Below are positions 48,508 to 56,284 of a DNA stretch of 64,000 nucleotides, piece after piece (position 1 is the first letter of the stretch; each line of letters begins with the position of its first letter). The notes under the pieces were generated by a model that saw nothing but the letters and a program-made list of their open reading frames with translations, ran no database searches and was not told the DNA's origin. This DNA is from Micromonospora globbae (GTDB lineage: Bacteria > Actinomycetota > Actinomycetes > Mycobacteriales > Micromonosporaceae), in contig NZ_RAQQ01000008.1 of NCBI RefSeq assembly GCF_003610785.1, positions 124,001 to 188,000 of the forward strand. The letters run 5' to 3'. The position numbers were made by a program, and so were the translations under genes.

Positions 48508-49356
48508 ATGCCTCGACGCTGGGTCACCGCGGTCGCCTGCCTCGCGGCGCTCGTGGCGCTGGCCTGCGAGGGCGCCGGCGACGGTCCGTCCCGCCCGCCG
48601 CGCACCACGCCACCCGCCGGCTCCGGAGGGATCGCCGCCCTCGGCGACTCGGTCAGCACGGGGTTCGGCTCCTGCCTGGTGCTCACCTCGTGCGAGCGCA
48701 ACTCCTGGTCGACCGGGGACGGGCTGCGGGTGCGCAGCCTCTACCGGCGGCTGCTCGACCGCGACCCGGGCGTCCGCGGGAAGGCCTACAACCACGCGCG
48801 GCCGGGTGCCCGGGCGGCGGCGCTGCAGGGCCAGGCCCGCGCGGCGGTACGCGACCGCGTCGACCACGTGACCGTGCTGGTCGGCGCGAACGACGCCTGC
48901 CGGGGCCGGGTCGAGGAGATGACGCCGGTGGCGCAGTTCCGGGCGGACGTGGACCGGGGGCTGCGGGTCCTGCGCACCGGCCGCCCCCGGGCGCGGGTGC
49001 TGGTGGTGAGCATCCCCGACCTGTACCGCCTCTGGGAGGTCGGGCACACCGATTCGCGGGCGGTCCGCGCCTGGCGGCGGGGTGTCTGCCCGGCACTGCT
49101 GGCCGACCCGACCTCGACGGCGCCCGCCGACCGGGCCCGCCGGCTCGCCGTGCGCGAGCGCATCGACGCCTACAACGCGCAGTTGCGGGCGGCGTGCCGG
49201 GCGTACGGGTCGCGCTGCCGGTACGACGGCGGGGCCGTGCACCGGGTGCGCTTCACCCTCGACCTGGTCAACCGGCTGGACTGGTTCCACCCGAACGCGG
49301 CCGGTCAGGACCGGCTCGCCGAGGTGGCCTGGCGGGCCTCGGGCCTCGCCGACTGA
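48508..49356 (+). CDS. SGNH/GDSL-family hydrolase, probable lipoprotein
   Basis: 282 residues. Residues 1-20 form a lipoprotein signal (hydrophobic core, lipobox VALAC with Cys20). The hydrolase domain follows with block I AALGDSVSTGFGSC (nucleophile Ser), block III VGANDACRGR (Asn), and block V NRLDWFHPNAAGQDRLAEVA (Asp/His). Six or more cysteines suggest disulfides outside the membrane. It is an esterase of unknown substrate on the cell surface. AAGGAC precedes ATG 48508, and TACAGT (48474) is a canonical -10 candidate. Confidence 0.92.
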   Translation: MPRRWVTAVACLAALVALACEGAGDGPSRPPRTTPPAGSGGIAALGDSVSTGFGSCLVLTSCERNSWSTGDGLRVRSLYRRLLDRDPGVRGKAYNHARPGARAAALQGQARAAVRDRVDHVTVLVGANDACRGRVEEMTPVAQFRADVDRGLRVLRTGRPRARVLVVSIPDLYRLWEVGHTDSRAVRAWRRGVCPALLADPTSTAPADRARRLAVRERIDAYNAQLRAACRAYGSRCRYDGGAVHRVRFTLDLVNRLDWFHPNAAGQDRLAEVAWRASGLAD

Positions 49357-49369
49357 CGTTCCGGCCGTC

Positions 49370-49426
49370 GGCGCGACCGGCGGTCCGGCGCAACCGGGCG
49401 ACCGGCGCGACCGGCGGCCCGGCGCG
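49370..49426. repeat. Imperfect 34-bp direct repeat
   Basis: GGCGCGACCGGCGG-Y-CCGGCGC at 49370 and again at 49404 in the short gap between convergent genes. Confidence 0.7.
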
Positions 49427-49448
49427 ACCCGCCGGCCGGGCGCGAGGG

Positions 49449-50192
49449 CTAGCGGCGCGGGTCGGGGACGGCCCGCCCCCGGTAGAGCGCCCGGGAACGC
49501 TCGGCGAGGTCCGTGGTGGCCGAGGAGTTGGCCCAGGTGCCGAGGATGATCGCCGCCCCGGGTACGACCTTCGCGAAGACCCGCTTGGCCGCCCGCACAC
49601 CGGCCATCTGGGCCAGCCGGACGCCCAGGCGCAGCATCGCCCGCCCCAGGTGGCCCTGCCCGCCCATGCCGAACAGCGCGCCCGCGCGTTCCCGCCCGGC
49701 CGCCACCCCGAGGGCCAGCCGGGCGCTCTCGGCCACCTTGTGCACCCGTTGGAGGACCAGCAGGTCGGTGGCGCGGTCGCTGTGCAGCGGGTCGACGCCG
49801 TACGCGGCGGCGATGTGCAGCACCATCCGGGCCTGGGTCCAGGCGAGCACGCCCACGTCGATCACCGCGCCGGGCAGGCCCGCCGCGCCGGAGACGGCGC
49901 CCGACAGCCGCGCCCGGTTGACGAACCTGCGGGCGGCCTGCTCGGCCAGGTCCTCGGCCGTCGCGTCCGGCTGCTCCGCCCGGGCGCGCCGCGCCCACTG
50001 GGCCGCCTCCGGGCCGAGCCGGCGCACCGCCTCCAGGGCGAGGTGCTCCGGCGCGTACTGCGGGTCGGCCCGCATCCGGTCCCAAAGGGTGACCGGTGGC
50101 GCCTCGGGGGCCTCCTGGGCGGCGGTCCCGGCCGCCGCGGGCTGCGGCGTGGGAGCGGGCGGCTGGCCGTCGGCGGGCACGGGATCGGTCAC
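49449..50192 (-). CDS. EcsC family protein
   Basis: 247 residues. After a Pro/Ala-rich disordered lead (~35) comes an EcsC-like domain: PEHLALEAVRRLGPEAAQWA, LSGAVSGAAGLPGAVIDVGV with the conserved G-L-P-G hinge, MVLHIAAAYGVDPLHSDRAT, and VVPGAAIILGTWANSSATTD. Two amphipathic or weakly hydrophobic regions suggest membrane association. EcsC accompanies ABC exporters in Bacillus, but no such transporter is here, and the function is unknown. GTG 50192 has GGGAG upstream. Confidence 0.85.
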   Translation of the reverse strand: MTDPVPADGQPPAPTPQPAAAGTAAQEAPEAPPVTLWDRMRADPQYAPEHLALEAVRRLGPEAAQWARRARAEQPDATAEDLAEQAARRFVNRARLSGAVSGAAGLPGAVIDVGVLAWTQARMVLHIAAAYGVDPLHSDRATDLLVLQRVHKVAESARLALGVAAGRERAGALFGMGGQGHLGRAMLRLGVRLAQMAGVRAAKRVFAKVVPGAAIILGTWANSSATTDLAERSRALYRGRAVPDPRR

Positions 50193-50237
50193 AGGTACTC
50201 CCGAGGGGTGAGCGGGCGGGTACGACGCGCGGTGGGG

Positions 50238-50381
50238 TCAGCGACGGTTCGACAACTTCGCCGCCAGCCCGCGCAGCCTCCGCTGGGTCTCGGGCTTGGC
50301 CAGTTCGCGGCGGCCGCGCGCGACGAGCTGCTGACCTCGGGGTGAGCGCAGGAAGGTGCTGATCCGCTGGAGCAGAGACAT
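50238..50381 (-). CDS. 47-residue basic small protein
   Basis: ATG 50381 to TGA 50238. MSLLQRISTFLRSPRGQQLV followed by ARGRRELAKPETQRRLRGLA and AKLSNRR: strongly basic, amphipathic, no membrane helix. AGGAGGACCGAG before the ATG is an excellent ribosome site, and GGGTAC stands 50 bp upstream. It precedes the EcsC gene by 45 bp in the same direction, so it is probably the first gene of that transcript. I recognise the type (short 'SPxGR/K..A..PxxQ' proteins in actinobacteria) but no function. Confidence 0.7.
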   Translation of the reverse strand: MSLLQRISTFLRSPRGQQLVARGRRELAKPETQRRLRGLAAKLSNRR

Positions 50382-50485
50382 CTCGGTCCTCCTGTGTCCG
50401 GTGAGCCCTCACTCATGTGTACCCGGAACCGACAACCGATGCGCCCGGGACGCCCCGACCGCTTCCGTCCACTGTGGTCCGAAGA

Positions 50486-51382
50486 CTACCGCTCCGGGGG
50501 CACGATGGCGTCGACGACCCGGGTCGCCCGCCACTCGTGCTTCGCGTAGTGCTCGGGGTACGCCGACACCTGCACCGCCTGCGCCGCGTCGGTGAGCCGC
50601 ATCTGCTGCCAGCCCGGCACCTGCTCCAGGGCGCTGAGGAACCGCCGGGTGGCGAACTCCGGGTCCATCAGCCGGTCGACGGGCCCCCAGCCGCTGCTCG
50701 GCCGCTGCTGGAAGAGCCCGACGGAGTCGTGGTCCCACCCGATGGCCTGGTGCGGGTACTTCTGGGACTCCGGCAGCACGCCACTGGCGTAGTTGTAGAG
50801 GTTGCTCTCCTGCATGGCGGTGGCCACCGCGATCACCAGGGCCCGGCGGGGGACGCCCATCTCCCGGCCGGTCCGCACGATGGCCTCGGCGTTCTCCATC
50901 TGCGCCTCGGTCAGCCCCGCCACCGGCGCCGGCTCCTCCGGCGCGTCCCGATCGGTGTCCGGGTCGGTCGAGGCGGGCGCGGCCTTCGCGGGGCGGGACG
51001 GGGCCGACGTCGCGGCGGGCGTCCGGTCCTGCCCACGGGAGGCGGTCTCCTGCTGGGCGCGCTGCGCCAGGTCGGACCGTGCCGCCACGGCGGCCGTGTC
51101 GTCGCCGGTCTGCGCGTACGCGGCGAGGCCGAGGCAGCACACCACGCCGGCGGCGAGCGCGACCCCGGCCCGGCCCGGGGCGGCGGCGAGCACGGTCCGG
51201 GCCCGGGCGGGGGCGGTGGCGAGCACGGTCCGCGCCCGGGCGGGCGCGGCGGCGAGGCGCCGGCGGTAGGCACGGGCGGCCGCGAGGCCCGACCTCATCC
51301 GTTCGGGTGAGGATGTGTCATCCGTACGGACATCGGGGTCGAGGGGAGCGTTCGAGTCGTCGAGGGTGCGGTCGTCACGCAT
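50486..51382 (-). CDS. Secreted lysozyme-like protein with Ala/Arg repeat anchor region
   Basis: 298 residues. N-terminal ~80 are cytoplasmic: an acidic start, then two to three copies of an AAAPARARTVL unit. One membrane helix follows (VALAAGVVCCLGLAAYAQT), then a ~65-residue Pro/Thr/Ala linker outside, and a C-terminal ~140-residue domain: LTEAQMENAEAIVRTGREMG, AMQESNLYNYASG, WDHDSVGLFQQRPSSGWGPV and DRLMDPEFATRRFLSALEQV. That last block is the fold used by actinobacterial lytic transglycosylase/Rpf-like and phage-lysozyme-like proteins, with Glu in MQES as possible acid. It likely acts on peptidoglycan. ATG 51382. Confidence 0.82.
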   Translation of the reverse strand: MRDDRTLDDSNAPLDPDVRTDDTSSPERMRSGLAAARAYRRRLAAAPARARTVLATAPARARTVLAAAPGRAGVALAAGVVCCLGLAAYAQTGDDTAAVAARSDLAQRAQQETASRGQDRTPAATSAPSRPAKAAPASTDPDTDRDAPEEPAPVAGLTEAQMENAEAIVRTGREMGVPRRALVIAVATAMQESNLYNYASGVLPESQKYPHQAIGWDHDSVGLFQQRPSSGWGPVDRLMDPEFATRRFLSALEQVPGWQQMRLTDAAQAVQVSAYPEHYAKHEWRATRVVDAIVPPER

Positions 51383-51802
51383 CAGCCGAGGCTAGGCATG
51401 CGGATCCCATGATTACCGTGGGTGATCTCGTGGCCCTGACCACAGAATCCGGGCCGTCGGGGGGACAGGGCGGGAGGTCCGGCGCCGCGCTCGGACGGAC
51501 CTCGCGACCGGGACGCAACGGTCACCGGGCGCGGGCCGGTCGCGCGTCACCCGGAACGGGACACCTCGCCGGGCGGCGGTCCACGATCACTAAACTCGGT
51601 CGTCCGGCCCAGGCAGCGTCCACCGATCGGGGGGCAGCCCCTCGCCGCCCGGCGGAATGCGGCAATTCGCCCCATCCAGATCACTCATTGAGAACGAACC
51701 GCCCGGCGAAGGAATGCACCAGGATGGCGGGTACGTTGCCGGAACCGGGCGCCGCGCCACGCGGCGGCGCTTCGCAGGCACATCCCAGGGAGGTCCGCAC
51801 CG
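51383..51802. other. 420-bp gap without a gene
   Basis: No frame with convincing coding bias in either strand. Candidate -10 TAAACT (51590) and TTGAGA (51688) are isolated. The PAC2 gene start at 51803 has GGGAGG upstream, so its leader may begin in the second half. Confidence 0.5.
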
Positions 51803-52723
51803 GTGCTCGACCCACACGAGCTCTACGAGCTCACCGACGATCTGCCCGACCTCGGACAGCCGGTCCTGATCCAGGCCCTCACGGGCTTCGTCGACGCCGG
51901 GAGCGCCAGCCGGCTGGCCCGCGAGCAGCTGTTCAGCTCGCTGGAGTCCCGCCCGATCGCGACCTTCGACCTCGACCAGCTCTTCGACTACCGCTCCCGG
52001 CGGCCGGTGATGACCTTCGTCGAGGACCACTGGGAGTCGTACGACACCCCGAAGCTCGAGCTGCACCTGCTGCGCGACGACGACGACACCCCGTTCCTGC
52101 TGCTCACCGGACCCGAGCCGGACCTGCAGTGGGAGCGCTTCGTGGCCGCGGTGGCGGGACTCTCCGCGCGGCTGGACGTCCGGCTCACCGTCGGGCTCAA
52201 CTCGATCCCGATGGCCGTGCCGCACACCCGGCCCACCGGGGTGACCGCCCACGCGACGCGCCGCGAGCTGATCGCCGGGCACGAGCCGTGGTTGCAGCGG
52301 GTGCAGGTGCCGGGGAGCGTCGGCCACCTCCTCGAGTACCGCCTCGGCGAGATGGGCCGCGACGCCGTCGGCTTCGCCGCCCACGTGCCGCACTACGTGG
52401 CCCAGACCGAGTACCCGGCCGCCGCGGAGGTGCTGCTCGCCTCGGTGTCCCGCAGCACCGGCCTGCTGCTGCCCAGCGACGGGCTGCGCTCGGCCGCCGA
52501 GGTGGTCCGCGTCGAGATCGACCGCCAGGTCGCCCAGAGCGAGGACGCCGCGGCGCTCGTGCAGGCACTCGAGGAGCAGTACGACGCGTTCGCCCGGGGC
52601 CGGGGCGGAAAGAACCTGCTCGCCCCCGAGTCGGGGTCGCTGCCGACCGCCGAGGAACTCGCCGCCGAGCTGGAGCGGTTCCTGGCCGAGCAGAGCCGCC
52701 CGAACGACACCCCGGGCAGCTGA
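51803..52723 (+). CDS. PAC2 family protein (proteasome assembly chaperone-like)
   Basis: 306 residues. LDPHELYELTDDLPDLGQPV at the start, LIQALTGFVDAGSASRLARE, FDYRSRRPVMTFVEDHWESY, LLLTGPEPDLQWERFVAAVA, NSIPMAVPHTRPTGVTAHAT and VPHYVAQTEYPAAAEVLLAS are those of the actinobacterial PAC2 group. The C-terminal ~60 residues are helical and acidic. Eukaryotic PAC2 helps build the 20S proteasome; actinobacteria have a proteasome, but the bacterial role is unproven. GTG 51803 with GGGAGGTCC 10 nt upstream. Confidence 0.93.
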   Translation: MLDPHELYELTDDLPDLGQPVLIQALTGFVDAGSASRLAREQLFSSLESRPIATFDLDQLFDYRSRRPVMTFVEDHWESYDTPKLELHLLRDDDDTPFLLLTGPEPDLQWERFVAAVAGLSARLDVRLTVGLNSIPMAVPHTRPTGVTAHATRRELIAGHEPWLQRVQVPGSVGHLLEYRLGEMGRDAVGFAAHVPHYVAQTEYPAAAEVLLASVSRSTGLLLPSDGLRSAAEVVRVEIDRQVAQSEDAAALVQALEEQYDAFARGRGGKNLLAPESGSLPTAEELAAELERFLAEQSRPNDTPGS

Positions 52724-52760
52724 CGCGGCGCACCGGCCGCGGATGCGGCAGGCTGGAGGC

Positions 52761-53558
52761 ATGCGCCTGGCGACCTGGAACGTGAACTCGGTGAAGGCCC
52801 GCCTCCCCCGGCTGCTCGACTGGCTCGCCGGCACGAAGCCGGACGTGGTCTGCCTCCAGGAGACGAAGTGCCCGGACGGGGCCTTCCCCGTGGCGGAGGT
52901 CGGCGAGCTGGGCTACACCGTGGCCAGCCACAGCGACGGCCGGTGGAACGGGGTGGCGCTGCTGTCGCGCGTCGGCCTGGCGGACGTGACGGTCGGCTTC
53001 CCCGGCGAGCCGGGCTTCCCGCAGCCGGAGGCACGCGCCATCTCCGCCACCTGCGACGGACTGCGGGTCTGGTCGGTGTACGTGCCGAACGGCCGCACGC
53101 CCGACGACCCGCACTACACGTACAAGCTGGCCTGGCTCGCCGCGCTGCGCGACGCGCTGGACCAGGAGCTCACCGGCGGGTTGCCGCTGGCGGTCTGCGG
53201 CGACTTCAACGTGGCCCCGACCGACGCCGACGTCTGGGATCCGGCGGTGTTCACCCACTCCACGCACGTCACGCCGGCCGAACGCGCCGCCCTGGCCGCG
53301 CTGCGCGACCTGGGGCTCTCCGACATCGTGCCGACGCCCATGAAGGGGCCCCACCCGTTCACGTACTGGGACTACCGGGCCGGGATGTTCCACCAGAACA
53401 AGGGCATGCGCATCGACCTCGTGTACGCCTCGGCGCCGTTCGCCCGGGCGGTCCGCTCCGCGTACGTCGACCGGGAGGCCCGCAAGGGCAAGGGGCCCTC
53501 CGACCACGCGCCGATCGTCGTCGACGCCGACCTGGTGCCGGCCGTCGAGACGTTCTGA
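52761..53558 (+). CDS. xth: Exodeoxyribonuclease III (AP endonuclease)
   Basis: 265 residues. Repairs abasic sites and removes 3' blocks from DNA. Motifs in order: MRLATWNVNSVKARL, VVCLQETKCPD (metal Glu), WSVYVPNGRTPDDPHYTYK (Tyr), VCGDFNVAPTDADVWDP (Asp/Asn), YWDYRAGMFHQNKGMRIDLV and GPSDHAPIVVD (His/Asp). Every catalytic residue of the EEP family is in place. The start is ATG 52761 with GGAGG upstream; ATG 52743 is in frame but lacks one. It follows the PAC2 gene by 37 nt and may be co-transcribed. Confidence 0.95.
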   Translation: MRLATWNVNSVKARLPRLLDWLAGTKPDVVCLQETKCPDGAFPVAEVGELGYTVASHSDGRWNGVALLSRVGLADVTVGFPGEPGFPQPEARAISATCDGLRVWSVYVPNGRTPDDPHYTYKLAWLAALRDALDQELTGGLPLAVCGDFNVAPTDADVWDPAVFTHSTHVTPAERAALAALRDLGLSDIVPTPMKGPHPFTYWDYRAGMFHQNKGMRIDLVYASAPFARAVRSAYVDREARKGKGPSDHAPIVVDADLVPAVETF

Positions 53559-53576
53559 CCTGGTTAGGGTGGGGGC

Positions 53577-53879
53577 ATGGCAGTCGTGAAGATCAACGCT
53601 ATCGACGTCCCTCCCGGCGCGGGCGAGGAGCTGGAGAAGCGCTTCGCGGCGCGGGCCGGCGCCGTGGAGAACTCCCCCGGCTTCCTCGGGTTCGAGCTGC
53701 TCCGACCGGTCGGCGGGGAGACCCGCTACTTCGTCTACACGAAGTGGGAGTCGGAGGAGGCGTACCAGGCCTGGGCCGCCGGCCCGTCCCGGGCGGCGCA
53801 CGGCGGGCAGCAGCAGCAGCGCCCGGTCGCGACCGGCGCCACCCTGCTCGAGTTCGAGGTGGTCCAGCAGGTCCCGTGA
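53577..53879 (+). CDS. Antibiotic-biosynthesis-monooxygenase fold protein (IsdG/MhuD-like)
   Basis: 100 residues, one dimeric alpha/beta-barrel domain: VKINAIDVPPGAGEELEKRF, NSPGFLGFELLRPVGGETRY and FVYTKWESEEAYQAWAAGPS. The N (of ENSPGF) and the W (of TKW) match the family of haem-degrading monooxygenases, such as mycobacterial MhuD; the haem-ligand histidine would be the AAH of SRAAHGG. Haem degradation is plausible but not certain. TAGGGT ends 6 nt before ATG 53577, so the mRNA is leaderless. Confidence 0.88.
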   Translation: MAVVKINAIDVPPGAGEELEKRFAARAGAVENSPGFLGFELLRPVGGETRYFVYTKWESEEAYQAWAAGPSRAAHGGQQQQRPVATGATLLEFEVVQQVP

Positions 53880-53915
53880 CGCCGGCTTCCGGGTTCCGCG
53901 CGGCCCGCGGGCCGG

Positions 53916-54623
53916 TCAGGTGGCCCGGGTGTCCGCCAGGGAGGCGAACGCGATGACGTTGTCGGCGTAGCCCGTGCGGCCGCCGACGAAGTCCCCGCCG
54001 CAGGTGATGAGCACCAGCTGAGGTGGCCCGTCGCGGCCGTACACCCGGTCGGCCGGCAGCCGGTCCTTCGGGAACCGCTCCACCGAGTCGATCCGGAACG
54101 TCAGCACCGACCGATCGGCCCGGGTCACCTCGACGGTGTCGCCCGCCTTCAGCTTGCCCAGGTCGTAGAAAACTGACGGGCCCTCCCGGGTGTCGACGTG
54201 CCCGACGATCACCGCGGGGCCCGGCTCGCCCGGCGTCGGCCCCCGGTCGTACCAGCCGGTCTCGTTGTGCCGCTCCAGCGGAGGTACGGCGATCGAGCCG
54301 TCGCGGGCCTGCCCGACCGGCGCCACCGGCGCGGACACCTCGATCGCCGGCACCACGAGGCGTACCGGCCGGCTGGCCCGCAGGGCGTCGCCTTCCTCCC
54401 GCGACGACCGGTCCCCGCTGCTCGACGCCCACTCCAGCGGGACCGTGCGACCCAGGCCCGCTCCCGTGGCGAAGACCCCGGCCAGCACGAACACGATCGC
54501 CAACGGCACCGTCCACGGGCTGCGCCCGCGCGGCCGGCCGGCGGAGGACGGCCGGCGGGCGGGCAGGCGGCCGACGGGCGGCCGACCCTCGACGGGCGGT
54601 CGGGCGGGGCGCTGGGTGACCAT
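53916..54623 (-). CDS. Class F sortase
   Basis: 235 residues. A basic/Pro-rich cytoplasmic start, one membrane helix (VPLAIVFVLAGVFATGAGLG), then the sortase barrel: RLVVPAIEVSAPVAPVGQAR, GWYDRGPTPGEPGPAVIVGH with catalytic His in GHVDT, LVLITCGGDF with catalytic Cys, and the Arg in GRTGYADNV. It cleaves a sorting signal and joins the protein to peptidoglycan or pili. Class F enzymes are actinobacterial and their signals are little studied. The putative substrate gene ends 8 nt upstream. ATG 54623. Confidence 0.93.
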   Translation of the reverse strand: MVTQRPARPPVEGRPPVGRLPARRPSSAGRPRGRSPWTVPLAIVFVLAGVFATGAGLGRTVPLEWASSSGDRSSREEGDALRASRPVRLVVPAIEVSAPVAPVGQARDGSIAVPPLERHNETGWYDRGPTPGEPGPAVIVGHVDTREGPSVFYDLGKLKAGDTVEVTRADRSVLTFRIDSVERFPKDRLPADRVYGRDGPPQLVLITCGGDFVGGRTGYADNVIAFASLADTRAT

Positions 54624-54631
54624 GGCGGACC

Positions 54632-55303
54632 TCAGCGGCGGACGCGGACGGTACGGGGGCGGCGCAACGCCGCCACGGCGAGGATCGCGCCGACGATGGT
54701 CAGCGCCACGCCGCCGGGGAGCAGCAGGCCACCGGGAAGGCCACCGGCCGTGCCGCCGAACCCGGTGGCCGGGCCACGGCTGGGCGGCGGCGTACCCTTC
54801 ACCACCTGCAGCATCGTCGAGGCGGTCGCGCCGTCCCGGCACTCGAGCTTGACCCGGTAGTTGCCCGGACGGACGCGCTCCCGCACCATCGGCGCGGCGG
54901 TGAGCAGCCCCCGCTGCGGCTGCACCTGCACCCGGCCGAACGCGTCGGACGCGACGATCGCGGGCACCGAGTTGTCGTGGCAGCTGGCCTTGATACCGAC
55001 GAGGAATCCCGGCTGGACGGTGCTGGGGCTGACCTCCACGAACACGTCCACGATCGGGCTGGGCTGGGGCGCGGCGACCGGGTCGGCCTCCACCTCGGCG
55101 TCCGCGCCGCCGTCCTCCGGCCAGCGCGGCGCGGGCGCGGTGTGCTCCGGGGGGCCCGGCGTCGGCGCGGCCTGCGCCAGCGCGGCGGGCGACGCGTCGA
55201 CGTACGCGGGGGCCGCACCCTCCCGGGGCGCCTCCTGGTTGGCGGCGACGGCCATCACGAGGCCGGCGATCACGGCCGACAGGGCGAACTCACCGCGGGT
55301 CAT
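54632..55303 (-). CDS. Putative sortase-anchored cell-surface protein
   Basis: 223 residues. Signal peptide 1-21 (FALSAVIAGLVMAVAANQ), Pro/Ala-rich spacer to ~85, an Ig-like or beta-sandwich domain with a cysteine pair (KASCHDNSVPAIVASD and LECRDGATAS), and a C-terminal sorting-signal layout: Gly-rich segment, hydrophobic helix (GGVALTIVGAILAVAALR) and a basic tail RRPRTVRVRR. The pentapeptide is not LPXTG; PATGFGG before the helix is the likely recognition site. It overlaps nothing but precedes the sortase by 8 nt, so the pair is an operon. Its ligand is unknown. Confidence 0.8.
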   Translation of the reverse strand: MTRGEFALSAVIAGLVMAVAANQEAPREGAAPAYVDASPAALAQAAPTPGPPEHTAPAPRWPEDGGADAEVEADPVAAPQPSPIVDVFVEVSPSTVQPGFLVGIKASCHDNSVPAIVASDAFGRVQVQPQRGLLTAAPMVRERVRPGNYRVKLECRDGATASTMLQVVKGTPPPSRGPATGFGGTAGGLPGGLLLPGGVALTIVGAILAVAALRRPRTVRVRR

Positions 55304-55440
55304 GCCGATGCCCCCTCCCGACGCCGTTCACCCGTGCCGGGCAGCGGAGAAGCCCGGTCTGCCGTACGAGATGGATCCTCTCATCCCTGGTCGTACATCA
55401 CATCCGATCCGGCGGGACGGTCGCGTACGCTCGGGTCGCT

Positions 55441-56214
55441 GTGACCTCCACCGACCACGACCCCACCGCCGCCGTGCCGCGCCCGCCGCTGCGGACGATC
55501 CGTACCTTCCATCCCCGCCGGGGCCGGATGACGGGTCGGCAGGCGGACGCGCTGGACCGGCTCTTCACGGCGTACGGCCTTCCGGTGCCGGACGGACCCG
55601 GCGCCCCGATCGACCCGGCCGAGCTGTTCGGGCGCGCGGCCCCGGTGGTGCTGGAGATCGGTTCGGGTATGGGCGAGACCACCGCGGCGATGGCCGGCGC
55701 CGATCCGGATCGAGATTATCTGGCGGTAGAGGTGCACACGCCCGGAATCGCCAACCTCCTCGACCTCGTGGAGCGGCACGGCCTGCGCAACGTCCGGGTG
55801 GCCCGCGGCGACGCCCTGGAGCTGGTGCGCCGGCTGCCGGCCGGGTCGCTCGACGCCGTGCACGTCTTCTTCCCGGACCCGTGGCCCAAGGCCCGGCACC
55901 ACAAGCGGCGGCTCATCCAGCCGGCGCACGTGGCGCTGCTGCGCAGCCGGTTGGCGCCGGGCGGGACGATCCACTGCGCCACCGACTGGGCCGAGTACGC
56001 CGAGGCGATGCGGGAGACGCTCGACGCCGACCCCGAGCTCGTGAACACCCACGACGGCTTCGCCCCACGCCCGGCCCACCGCCCCGTCACGAAGTTCGAG
56101 CGGCGGGCGCTGCTCGCCGGCCGCCCGGTGGCCGACCTGATCTACCGCCGCCGCACACCCGCCGGTCAGCCGGCGGGGCCCGCGTCTCAGGCGGGGCCGC
56201 CCTCCACCGCCTGA
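55441..56214 (+). CDS. trmB: TrmB: tRNA (guanine-N7-)-methyltransferase
   Basis: 257 residues. Methylates G46 of tRNA with S-adenosylmethionine. RTFHPRRGRMTGRQADALDR at the start, the SAM loop VVLEIGSGMGETTAAMAG, and the family's hallmark VHVFFPDPWPKARHHKRRL, then CATDWAEYAEAM and TKFERRALLAGRPVADLIYR. All key residues are present. GTG 55441 lies 9 nt after TACGCT, a short-leader promoter. The last ~20 residues are a Gly/Pro/Ala tail. It stands alone between the sortase pair and the helicase. Confidence 0.95.
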   Translation: MTSTDHDPTAAVPRPPLRTIRTFHPRRGRMTGRQADALDRLFTAYGLPVPDGPGAPIDPAELFGRAAPVVLEIGSGMGETTAAMAGADPDRDYLAVEVHTPGIANLLDLVERHGLRNVRVARGDALELVRRLPAGSLDAVHVFFPDPWPKARHHKRRLIQPAHVALLRSRLAPGGTIHCATDWAEYAEAMRETLDADPELVNTHDGFAPRPAHRPVTKFERRALLAGRPVADLIYRRRTPAGQPAGPASQAGPPSTA

Positions 56215-56284
56215 GGGCCCCTGCCGACACCCGCCACCACCCGGTTGGCGCGGGTGGCCATGATCCAGGCACCATTGACGGGCT

